Made by a program: the position numbers and the translations under genes. Source: a virus. From it: DNA of 44,975 bases. Under the pieces are notes generated by a model. That model was not told where the DNA came from, searched no databases, and saw only the letters and a program-made list of their open reading frames with translations. How positions within the stretch are numbered: position 1 is the first letter of the stretch; every line of letters starts with the position of its first letter. Positions 14,023-21,224 of this stretch are shown here, one piece after another. The stretch lies in the IMG/VR virus record IMGVR_UViG_3300032242_003291, positions 272,285 to 317,259 of that record; one strand, 5' to 3'.

Positions 14023-14802
14023 TTAAAAATTAATTAACTTCTCAGTCCCTTCACTTAACGCATCAAACGAATTAATGTAAAAAGAAAGGAAAGGTTTAGG
14101 ATTAGGTAAATCCACAAAAGAATATTCGTCTTTTTCAATTTCATATACACCATACCCATGTTTTCTAACTGTTTCCCCAAAATTTTGTTGGATGGTCGAA
14201 CCGACCATGTACGCCTTCTTTCCACCAGGGATATCAAAAATTTGTCGTTTATGGATATCACCACAAAGAACCAAATCACACCCTTTGAATTTACTTACAT
14301 CAAATCCATCTTCAAACTTATAACCTATGTCCGTATATAAACCTTGAACTGGTCCGTGAAATAATCCAATATTCTTATTCTTTGATTTTTGTATGTCTGG
14401 TGGAATATTATGTTCCATTAATGAAAATACACACCAATTAACATTATCGTCCTCATATACCCCTCTATTCTTTAAATAAACAATATTCTCACTATTCAAA
14501 GAATTAATAACTGGTGTCAACGCATCTAATCTTTGTAAATTGGATTCAATCATATCATGATTTCCGATTATCACTATTGTTTTAGCAATTTTAGAACATT
14601 CTAAAAATACCCAAGCAACAAACTCCACCAATTCAGGTGTCATTTGGTTTTTGGAATGAACTAAGTCTCCTGTGAATACTATTCTATCAGGTTGTAATGT
14701 CTTCCATTCCTTCAATGCAGATTCAAGGATTCCACGATATAAATCGTGGTCCTTGAATAATCTGATATGTAAATCTGAAAAGTGTACTAATCTTTTAATC
14801 AT
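14023..14802 (-). CDS. gp47: Recombination nuclease subunit gp47 (SbcD/Mre11-like), short form
   Basis: The 259-residue calcineurin-like phosphoesterase trims DNA ends with gp46. All metal/catalytic motifs are present: HFSDLH (Asp10, His12), FTGDLVHS (Asp46), IGNHD (Asn81, His82), LFHGP (His149) and CGDIHKRQ (His184), then the MVGSTIQQNFGE strand. It stops soon after, at EKLINF, whereas T4 gp47 has about 340 residues including a C-terminal capping and Rad50-binding part. That part is missing here, and gp46 carries an unexplained N-terminal extension. The HNH-RHH cassette begins right behind the stop, so truncation by insertion is an alternative. The start overlaps the small membrane gene upstream. 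Confidence 0.85.
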   Translation of the reverse strand: MIKRLVHFSDLHIRLFKDHDLYRGILESALKEWKTLQPDRIVFTGDLVHSKNQMTPELVEFVAWVFLECSKIAKTIVIIGNHDMIESNLQRLDALTPVINSLNSENIVYLKNRGVYEDDNVNWCVFSLMEHNIPPDIQKSKNKNIGLFHGPVQGLYTDIGYKFEDGFDVSKFKGCDLVLCGDIHKRQIFDIPGGKKAYMVGSTIQQNFGETVRKHGYGVYEIEKDEYSFVDLPNPKPFLSFYINSFDALSEGTEKLINF

Positions 14803-14944
14803 TGTCTGTCATTAATGAGAATCCAAGTATCATAAAAATTGAACCTACAGCCCAATTTTCAAACACTATGAATTGTGAAATACCTGTACCGATAAGGATA
14901 TAAGGTCCGAACTTTCTCCAAAGTTTTGTAAATTTATTCTTCAC
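14795..14944 (-). CDS. Very small membrane protein (49 aa)
   Basis: A 49-codon frame from GTG 14944 to TAA 14795 fills the gap between the zinc-ribbon gene and gp47. It reads KNKFTKLWRKFGPYILIGTG, then ISQFIVFENWAVGSIFMILG and FSLMTDND. A basic N-terminus is followed by two short hydrophobic stretches, a credible inner-membrane microprotein. It overlaps both neighbours (11 nt upstream, 8 nt with the gp47 start), the tight coupling seen through this operon. Without it a 131-nt hole would remain. Function unknown. Confidence 0.55.
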   Translation of the reverse strand: MKNKFTKLWRKFGPYILIGTGISQFIVFENWAVGSIFMILGFSLMTDND

Positions 14945-15170
14945 TGATTATTGGGTTTTGTTGTTCTTCAAATGGATTTTGTCCTTTATTTATGTGTCCA
15001 CATTCGTCACACTTATAAATTGGAAATGGTACTGTTGTATCTTCAGGAGCTCCTTGTAATCTTGAAACAAATTTCAAGTAAATTACCTCTCTGAAGTATA
15101 CCGAATCACACTTATCGCATTTAACTGTGGGAGAATCCCTTAAATTAACCCTCCGTCCTAAATCTTGCAT
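14934..15170 (-). CDS. Small zinc-ribbon protein
   Basis: The 78-residue protein begins MQDLGRRVNLRDSPTVKCDKCDS and has a second pair in YKCDECGHINKG. This gives four cysteines in a C-x2-C ... C-x2-C zinc ribbon (Cys18, 21, 53 and 56 approximately). Between the knuckles is a strand-rich insertion (REVIYLKFVSRLQGAPED). Short zinc-ribbon proteins of this form are widespread in T4-like genomes without an assigned role; nucleic-acid or polymerase binding is usual for the fold. It overlaps the upstream gene by 26 nt. Confidence 0.7.
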   Translation of the reverse strand: MQDLGRRVNLRDSPTVKCDKCDSVYFREVIYLKFVSRLQGAPEDTTVPFPIYKCDECGHINKGQNPFEEQQNPIISEE

Positions 15171-16032
15171 ATTCTTCGTTTTTTAATGTTTTATGTAGGT
15201 TGTTTATTGTTTCCTGTAAATTAGAAATATAAGTAAGATTTCTGGTTTGTTCAAGTATTTGAATGTGTTCTGATAATGTTTTGAAATCTAAAGAACCTAA
15301 TGTTGTTGTAAATTTATCTATGAAATCTTTTGATTTTCTTGTTTTTTTCATGTGAACGAAATAAGCCCTAAAATACCAAAAAATTGTTTGGAGTTCATTT
15401 TCAGTCCACCCATTATTCAAAAGAGCGGTATCTGCAACATCTGAATCATTAGCATTATAAACTAAAACTTCACCTGAGAACGCACTAAAATTATACTCAA
15501 GATACAATGCGAATTTATTATAGTTTGTTTGTCTTTTACCTGTCTTATCAATAATATAACCAAGTAATCCGTTTCTAACGTATCGTTGAAAGGTGCTTGT
15601 ATCATTTCTACTAGCCGTACACCATTTGGTGCCTGCACCGTATTTTAATGAACCTCTATGAGTTAAAGGTGATAATAACAAATAATCATCAGTCTCATGT
15701 AAAACTATAACATGTTCGTCTCGGATAAAAGTTTTTTCATCTTTGATTTCTTCTGCCCGAAGTATAGTTTTTCTTAACAGACTAAGACTGGTATAATCCT
15801 TGGCGTAAATGTCTTTGTTATCTATGTAAGGTAACAACTCATCGAACTTGTTCACTAAATCTATAAGACCATCAGTTGTCGATGGACAATCGTTATAACC
15901 TCTATTTGACCAACTTTTTAATAAGTAATCTAAATATTTTTTTGTTGGTGTCTTATCTGCATCGACAAGTTTATTAAATGTTCTTGCTATGACTCCCTCA
16001 TATTTGAGTTTTAATTCATCAACTTTTGACAT
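15145..16032 (-). CDS. Uncharacterised phage protein with YGAGTKWCTAS motif
   Basis: The 295-residue soluble protein has a helical N-terminal half. The core, about residues 125-165, reads LLSPLTHRGSLKYGAGTKWC, then TASRNDTSTFQRYVRNGLLG and YIID. From general knowledge, proteins with the Tyr-Gly-x-Gly-Thr-Lys-Trp-Cys-Thr signature recur in large phages and remain uncharacterised. Conserved Lys/Trp/Cys and the following strand suggest a binding or catalytic pocket, but no reaction can be assigned. It has a good host-type promoter (16054-16085) and leads the operon that runs through the zinc ribbon and the microprotein to gp47. Confidence 0.7.
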   Translation of the reverse strand: MSKVDELKLKYEGVIARTFNKLVDADKTPTKKYLDYLLKSWSNRGYNDCPSTTDGLIDLVNKFDELLPYIDNKDIYAKDYTSLSLLRKTILRAEEIKDEKTFIRDEHVIVLHETDDYLLLSPLTHRGSLKYGAGTKWCTASRNDTSTFQRYVRNGLLGYIIDKTGKRQTNYNKFALYLEYNFSAFSGEVLVYNANDSDVADTALLNNGWTENELQTIFWYFRAYFVHMKKTRKSKDFIDKFTTTLGSLDFKTLSEHIQILEQTRNLTYISNLQETINNLHKTLKNEEYARFRTEG

Positions 16033-16053
16033 ATATTAATTTTTTACGAAAGA

Positions 16054-16085
16054 CAAAGGTAAGTGAAAACTATTACTTAACCAAA
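16054..16085 (-). promoter_or_regulatory. Bacteroidota-type promoter, TTTG-N20-TACCTTTG
   Basis: The -33 TTTG (16085-16082) and -7 TACCTTTG (16061-16054) are 20 nt apart, matching the Bacteroidota consensus. The -33 box lies within the last codons of the nuclease gene upstream. The -7 box is 21 nt before the ATG at 16032. Confidence 0.7.
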
Positions 16086-16915
16086 TATTTTTTGATGTCC
16101 ATATCTAAAACAGTCTTGATGATGTCTTGAGGGACTCTATATTCATCAAAGAACGTATCCTCTTTCAAATGTGAGATGATACAACCATAAAGTTTGATGT
16201 TCTCATATTTTGTACCCTGTAACATCTTAATCAACAACTTACCATATAAAGGTAATTGAAGATAGTAGTGACCTAACGCATTGTCAGGATATTGTTCGAA
16301 TGGGTCTTTTAATCTTTTGGTATAACTGTTCTCTTGGAAATTCTTTGGTTTATTAGTCTTCCAATCTGTAATCAAAAGACCGAATTCATCACCAGTCTTG
16401 TTCAATGTCAACCATACTTTATCGGGTTGTCCTGTATATCCCAAATCAGGGTCACCTAATACCATCTCCGTATCAAGTAATTCCACCTTTCTATTTTCCA
16501 TTAACTCAAGGTATCGTTTACCCGCAAAAATCATATTATCACTCTTCATTAACTGAGTAAGGTCACAATCAAATATTGGTTGCCTTACTTCTTTGTATCC
16601 ACCATATTTTTCTATAAGAGTCTTCTCCAACATAAAGTGAACTCTACTTCCTAAATTAGTTGAGTAGTCACCAGCAGCTGCCCACTCCTCAATTAATTGT
16701 TGTTGTTTTTGTGGGTCCCCACCAGCTTTGTTATACGCCGCTTCTTCAGTTGGAAATTCAGTGTAGAATTTTTTTAATACTTTTGATACTGAAGGATAAT
16801 CTCTACGACCATTCATAGTGTAGATGTGTTTATCTTCTTCGAATGTTAATCCAAGTGACTCTTGTCTTACTTTGATTAAATCTCTAATCTCTTTGGCTAT
16901 GTTACTTAAATTCAT
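16073..16915 (-). CDS. PD-(D/E)XK exonuclease, RecB/Cas4-like
   Basis: I choose ATG 16915 (MNLSNIAKEIRDLIKVRQES); the frame could extend to TTG 16930, inside the primase gene. The protein has about 280 residues. The nuclease core is in the C-terminal half: GYTGQPDKVWL supplies the first Asp, LLITDWKTNKP the Asp-x-Lys pair, and HYYLQLPLYGKLL the Gln-x3-Tyr motif of the RecB-family subset. An upstream GSRVHFMLEKTL helix is the usual His-containing motif. Such enzymes process DNA ends in replication and recombination. It overlaps the primase gene by 14 nt. It might degrade host DNA or act in recombination; sequence alone does not decide. Confidence 0.85.
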   Translation of the reverse strand: MNLSNIAKEIRDLIKVRQESLGLTFEEDKHIYTMNGRRDYPSVSKVLKKFYTEFPTEEAAYNKAGGDPQKQQQLIEEWAAAGDYSTNLGSRVHFMLEKTLIEKYGGYKEVRQPIFDCDLTQLMKSDNMIFAGKRYLELMENRKVELLDTEMVLGDPDLGYTGQPDKVWLTLNKTGDEFGLLITDWKTNKPKNFQENSYTKRLKDPFEQYPDNALGHYYLQLPLYGKLLIKMLQGTKYENIKLYGCIISHLKEDTFFDEYRVPQDIIKTVLDMDIKKYLVK

Positions 16916-17816
16916 AATAGTATTCTTCAATTTGTCCCCTTAAATCACAAATGTCTTTGTCTAAAGGTAGTTTAACAATTTTTATTTTATTATATAATTT
17001 TCCACCATTCAACTCGTTATAAACTTTCACACCATCTGTCCAAGCATCTCCATCGGTACAAATGATGATGTTTCCCTCAGCTCTTTCGTATAATGTTTGG
17101 AAAAGAAGTTTACTCATTTTCTTACCTAACATCACAATTGAATTCTCAATGAAGAATCCGTCAAACGCACCTTCCACCAAATATACATCTTTTGTCCAAT
17201 CTATCAGTCCCTCGTTGAATATTATCTCATCTTTTGGTACCGCAGGATTCTTATATTTCATCTTCCTTGGTGTCCAAGCTCTTGCAACATAATAGTTCAA
17301 TACCCCATCCTTGTCGAACGAAGGTACGATAATTCTGAATGCAAAATCACCTTTTACAGTATAACCTATCTTATATTTTTCAATCATTTCGTCATTTATA
17401 CCCCTTGATTGCAAATACTTGTAAGCTTCTATATGTGGAATGAACCTTGGATTGGAGTCTTTGAAGGTCGTGTAACCCTCAGGAAGTCTTAATTTTGGTC
17501 GTTTCTTTTCTTCCTGCTTGAGTTCTTCAGGTTTAATTAAGTTGTAGAGTTTCTTTTGGGCTTTGGTTGCATAACCATCGAATAACTTACCCAACGGACC
17601 GTGAGTTCCGTGTGTCTCACCACAAGCCCAACATTTGTATACGTGTCTTGAATAGTTGATTTCAAGGTTTCCCTTACCATCACCTTGGTCTAACCCTTTC
17701 TCTTCAGCACAAACAGGACAGTCGAAAGATATCTGACCCTTCGACTCATAGTGTTGTTTTGGTGTACCTAATACATCAGTTAACAACTCAACCAATACTT
17801 CAACTTCATCTGACAT
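16902..17816 (-). CDS. DNA primase (DnaG type, zinc finger plus Toprim)
   Basis: The 304-residue protein makes RNA primers for lagging-strand synthesis. The N-terminal zinc finger has Cys33, Cys36, Cys62 and Cys65 (DCPVC ... KCWACG). The catalytic core carries the Toprim motifs VYLVEGAFDGFF (about 215, the conserved Glu) and IIICTDGDAWTDG (about 252-264, the Asp-x-Asp). No helicase domain is attached, so a separate helicase is expected elsewhere in the genome. A TATATTTG box ends 4 nt before the ATG, which implies a leaderless message. It forms an operon with the nuclease downstream. Confidence 0.9.
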   Translation of the reverse strand: MSDEVEVLVELLTDVLGTPKQHYESKGQISFDCPVCAEEKGLDQGDGKGNLEINYSRHVYKCWACGETHGTHGPLGKLFDGYATKAQKKLYNLIKPEELKQEEKKRPKLRLPEGYTTFKDSNPRFIPHIEAYKYLQSRGINDEMIEKYKIGYTVKGDFAFRIIVPSFDKDGVLNYYVARAWTPRKMKYKNPAVPKDEIIFNEGLIDWTKDVYLVEGAFDGFFIENSIVMLGKKMSKLLFQTLYERAEGNIIICTDGDAWTDGVKVYNELNGGKLYNKIKIVKLPLDKDICDLRGQIEEYYYEFK

Positions 17817-17820
17817 ATTA

Positions 17821-17828
17821 CAAATATA
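17821..17828 (-). promoter_or_regulatory. -7 box TATATTTG directly before primase start
   Basis: TATATTTG ends 4 nt before the primase ATG. A TTGACA lies only 10 nt further upstream, and no TTTG is at the 19-20 nt distance, so the -33 element is weak. Transcription from here would begin at the start codon. Confidence 0.55.
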
Positions 17829-17833
17829 GTAAA

Positions 17834-17995
17834 TTATTTGTCAATATCATCAGGATGGATTCCTATAACGTGTGCTCTCCACCATTTTTTTACTGGATGT
17901 GATTCTTCTAAGTTTTTTTCAATTACTATTGCCACGATAATGAACGTTACTACCGATAATAGACAAAGTAAGTACAAGTAAGCTAATGCTATCAT
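17834..17995 (-). CDS. Small single-pass membrane protein
   Basis: I choose ATG 17995 (MIALAYLYLLCLLSVVTFII), directly after the upstream stop; a longer frame to 18049 would overlap that gene. The 53-residue product has one strong hydrophobic segment (about 3-24) followed by a charged, probably cytoplasmic tail (EKNLEESHPVKKWWRAHVIG). No known family. It lies upstream of, and is probably read through into, the primase operon. Confidence 0.6.
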   Translation of the reverse strand: MIALAYLYLLCLLSVVTFIIVAIVIEKNLEESHPVKKWWRAHVIGIHPDDIDK

Positions 17996-17996
17996 A

Positions 17997-18356
17997 TTAT
18001 TCCCATTTAATTTTTCCAATATTGTAATAATCACCAATTTCAACACCAAAATATTTCATCCTTGTTTTAACATCAAATAAAGATGATTTTCTCAAAAATC
18101 TATTAAGTTTAATTTTTGAAATATTATGAGTTTTTAATATTGTATTGGTATGCCAAGCTCTTTTCTCACGACCCATCCTAACAAAGATGTTTCCTTCGAA
18201 AACAACATCAACTTCTTCGGAGAAACTATATTTTCTGTAATTTTTAATCTTGACGATACCTTCTACATGCTCAGTACAGATAGGTATTTCACCCCACTTT
18301 TTAAGTGACTTCTTAATCGCCTTAGTCTCATCATTTTGAATTATGTATCTCGCCAT
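17997..18356 (-). CDS. Hypothetical basic protein
   Basis: I choose ATG 18356 (MARYIIQNDETKAIKKSLKK); the TTG nine bases upstream falls next to the promoter box. About 119 residues, basic, with alternating strands and helices (EGIVKIKNYRKYSFSEEVDV). There are no membrane or metal motifs. It has an excellent promoter (18363-18394) and is the first gene of a short transcript that includes the membrane protein. Function unknown. Confidence 0.65.
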   Translation of the reverse strand: MARYIIQNDETKAIKKSLKKWGEIPICTEHVEGIVKIKNYRKYSFSEEVDVVFEGNIFVRMGREKRAWHTNTILKTHNISKIKLNRFLRKSSLFDVKTRMKYFGVEIGDYYNIGKIKWE

Positions 18357-18362
18357 AGATGA

Positions 18363-18394
18363 CAAAGATACGGAGAATAAATTAAACTACCAAA
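18363..18394 (-). promoter_or_regulatory. Bacteroidota-type promoter, TTTG-N20-TATCTTTG
   Basis: The -33 TTTG (18394-18391) and -7 TATCTTTG (18370-18363) are 20 nt apart. The -7 box ends 6 nt before the ATG at 18356, again placing the transcription start at or very near the start codon. The -33 box overlaps the end of the RuvC-like gene. Confidence 0.72.
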
Positions 18395-18989
18395 TTTCTT
18401 GCATCTTCATATAACCCAAAGCCGCACAATATGCGTCGGTTTGGTCATAATTTTCCTTTTTAAGGGTATTGTTTTTGGTATATTGCCAAGTGATTTGAGG
18501 TTCACGTTTAGCAACCAACTCCCATATTATAACTTTTTTATCTATGTCTTTAGGGAACCCTCCAAATAAAACATGCTTACCTTTGTCGTTCTGTTGAACT
18601 AAATGTGGAAAGGCGAATTTTCTTGAGTTGTAAGTAGATACAAATTCAGGCACCACACCTAAAACATCGTAGACTTCTTTACAAACTAATGTATTGAATC
18701 TCATTAATGTCCCTACAGTGTAAACGTTGTTTGAGTTAAGTAATGGTTCTTCGATAACCACACTTGTAATTCCCATGTTGACGTAGTCTTCTAATTTTTT
18801 TCTAAAAATACCACTCTTAAGGATTAATTCCTCAATCTTGTTTTCAACTTTAGGTTTAGGGATTGGAGATATGTGAGTTAACTCTAATAAGTTTTTACTT
18901 TCAATATCAAATAATGCCCACCCAATTGTTTTTGTGGATACATCTAAGCCTAATACTTTTGGAGAATCTTTACCTATTGTTTTTGCCAT
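18387..18989 (-). CDS. RuvC/RNase H-fold nuclease, putative Holliday-junction resolvase
   Basis: The 200-residue protein opens with KVLGLDVSTKTIGWALFD, the first RNase H-fold strand, with Asp16. SVVIEEPLL follows (Glu80/81), and near the end DQTDAYCAALGY supplies the C-terminal Asp pair (182, 185). These four acids are the metal-binding set of RuvC/YqgF-type resolvases. In T4 the same job, resolving branched DNA before packaging, is done by the unrelated endonuclease VII (gp49), so this would be a functional replacement. It starts 2 nt after the structural gene at 18992. Confidence 0.8.
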   Translation of the reverse strand: MAKTIGKDSPKVLGLDVSTKTIGWALFDIESKNLLELTHISPIPKPKVENKIEELILKSGIFRKKLEDYVNMGITSVVIEEPLLNSNNVYTVGTLMRFNTLVCKEVYDVLGVVPEFVSTYNSRKFAFPHLVQQNDKGKHVLFGGFPKDIDKKVIIWELVAKREPQITWQYTKNNTLKKENYDQTDAYCAALGYMKMQEIW

Positions 18990-18991
18990 GA

Positions 18992-21190
18992 TTAAAAATC
19001 TAATTTAACTACATATTGCTGAATACCTTGTCTCAATTCAGGAGATTGTAGTTTAGATATAACCATAAGGTCTTTATTACTATTGTAAAGACCAATTTCA
19101 GTAACATAGGATGTTGTACCAGAAACCCAAGTTGGATTTGACGTATTGGTAAATTGATTTCTACCAAGATTAATTAGGTATTTCATCTCGTATATCGTTG
19201 CAGATATGTCAGTAGTTAGATTACCATAGAAATAATACTCATCACCAAAATTCAATGTGTCTGGTTGACCATTCATTGGTATGTCGATGTAGTTATTCAA
19301 TTGGTAAATTGTTGCTCCTGTTGCAGGATAATAGTCATCTTGATTGATTTGGAATGTAACACCTGTTAACGAATCTGTTGTAATAAATCCATTGTTCAAA
19401 GTCATTGCTGATGTAACATCAATCTCTCTCCATGCAGTTGCGGATGGTCTTGTATCACCTGTAACAAGTTGACATAATAACTTCATCGAAGTTGCTGTGA
19501 ATCCTGTCATACCTGATTGTGATAAGAACGGGAACTCAGCTCCGAATCTAACCGCCACGTTTTCAGTGTTTGCAGTTACGGAGTCAGCGGCTTTAATAAC
19601 AGAATAGTAATTACAATGTAAAGATGATGTTGCACCTGACACAGTATCAAATCTATAAGTAACCCATAATCTTTGAGCTGGATTTGTCATTATACCTTCT
19701 TGTGTTGAACCATTTGGATAACAGATATTTGGTGTTATCAACGAAAGTTTTGGTGCTGGTAGAGTCCAGTTTCTGTTTGATTTGTTAGATAATGCGGCAA
19801 TTACTTCTTCATCATCAATAACCACAATCTCTTGGTCTGGAAATACTTTTCCAATTCTATTTAAGTTGGCATTACTATCAGGATTCAAATCCCATAGATG
19901 ATAATATCTAATACCAGGGTCATTCATATCCAAATTCTTTGTTGATTTAATGTAATAAGGTATACATAAATCATAACCTGGAGGGTCTATCCAAAATGTC
20001 TCACCTATAGTAGAACCTGTTGATTTGTGCCACATCAATGTAGGTATGTTAAGTTTGAAGTGTCTTGCCAAACCTATATTATCATTTGGATTTTGTGGGT
20101 CAAATGGAACAGTTGAGAACTTCTCACCATATACGTTATCAATGTTTTGATTTGTATAGTGAATGATTGCAATCGCCTTTTGATTCTTTGGTGTAACTAT
20201 AATTTTTTCATCGAAGGAGTTATAGTAAAATACCTTACTCGTATCTGTTTGACCACTCGGCTCTTGATATCCGAGATATTCTTTAGTTCCAATATAAGTT
20301 ACTGAATTATACATGTCATACCCTTGATAATAACTTGTGAATACGCCTGCAGGATTTTCAGACCAAGGAATATTCATATTCCATATTGGTGTATCCAAAC
20401 GTTGTGCAACATTACAAGGAGATTCAAAGTTCAGTACATCATTAGACCAATAAGGTGCTGGTGTATTAAAATCATATAATTGAGTCATGCCAGATGGGTA
20501 AATGTACGCTCTTGCATAATAGGTACCTGTATTAAGTAATGGGTATGATGGAACTGCTCTATCCAATGTAAGTGTGAAAGTTGTACCAGTTACTCCTGTT
20601 GTTGGAGTCATTGACTGAATCTTATATGTTAAAATTTGATTAGTGCCAAAAGTACCACATCCACCATTACCATCAAGAACTAATGTAACAAAATCATTAA
20701 CTTGCGGAGTTCCTGTACAAGTTGGTGAACAAACTGAATAATCATATTCAACTGTAATTGATGTTTGACCTGTCAATGTTGACATATCAACCCAATAGTT
20801 TGAAGTGATTGTGTAGGCTGAAGATGTTTGTATTTGAGTATTACCTGTTGTAAAAAATCCTTTTGGTCCCGCAGAATTATATACCTCCTGAACAATACTA
20901 TCCATATAAGGAATACCATATGTGTTACCCGCGCCACCTTGAACGTAATATGGATATTTTACGTTTTGTTTGTTTGATTCAGGAGAACCAGTATCATTTT
21001 GAGCATTGAATGCAGGCATCAAAATATTATTATTAACTTGATTATAATTGGTTACAGCTGAATAATTAACTTCACTATCACCTATTTGGAAATAAGCAAT
21101 ATTAAAATTACCTTGGGAGATATATCTTCTTCCAACATCTGTAACTCTTGTGTTAATTAATCCTGAGGTATTTTTTAGAATATATGACAT
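18992..21190 (-). CDS. Large virion structural protein, probable tail/baseplate fibre component
   Basis: The 732-residue protein begins MSYILKNTSGLINTRVTDVG, then RRYISQGNFNIAYFQIGDSE. This is a start seen in phage tail or baseplate-associated proteins, in which an Asn-Thr-Arg-x-Thr-Asp-x-Gly-Arg segment attaches to the tail. The remainder is rich in Asn, Thr, Tyr and Gly with beta-strand patterning, typical of receptor-facing virion proteins. No catalytic motif is visible. It is next to the Pro-Thr-repeat fibre genes and probably in their transcript, so it is likely their anchor. The attachment role is inferred from the N-terminus and the neighbourhood. Confidence 0.65.
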   Translation of the reverse strand: MSYILKNTSGLINTRVTDVGRRYISQGNFNIAYFQIGDSEVNYSAVTNYNQVNNNILMPAFNAQNDTGSPESNKQNVKYPYYVQGGAGNTYGIPYMDSIVQEVYNSAGPKGFFTTGNTQIQTSSAYTITSNYWVDMSTLTGQTSITVEYDYSVCSPTCTGTPQVNDFVTLVLDGNGGCGTFGTNQILTYKIQSMTPTTGVTGTTFTLTLDRAVPSYPLLNTGTYYARAYIYPSGMTQLYDFNTPAPYWSNDVLNFESPCNVAQRLDTPIWNMNIPWSENPAGVFTSYYQGYDMYNSVTYIGTKEYLGYQEPSGQTDTSKVFYYNSFDEKIIVTPKNQKAIAIIHYTNQNIDNVYGEKFSTVPFDPQNPNDNIGLARHFKLNIPTLMWHKSTGSTIGETFWIDPPGYDLCIPYYIKSTKNLDMNDPGIRYYHLWDLNPDSNANLNRIGKVFPDQEIVVIDDEEVIAALSNKSNRNWTLPAPKLSLITPNICYPNGSTQEGIMTNPAQRLWVTYRFDTVSGATSSLHCNYYSVIKAADSVTANTENVAVRFGAEFPFLSQSGMTGFTATSMKLLCQLVTGDTRPSATAWREIDVTSAMTLNNGFITTDSLTGVTFQINQDDYYPATGATIYQLNNYIDIPMNGQPDTLNFGDEYYFYGNLTTDISATIYEMKYLINLGRNQFTNTSNPTWVSGTTSYVTEIGLYNSNKDLMVISKLQSPELRQGIQQYVVKLDF

Positions 21191-21224
21191 CTTATATAAA
21201 TATTTTTGTTTTTACTTTATGGTA

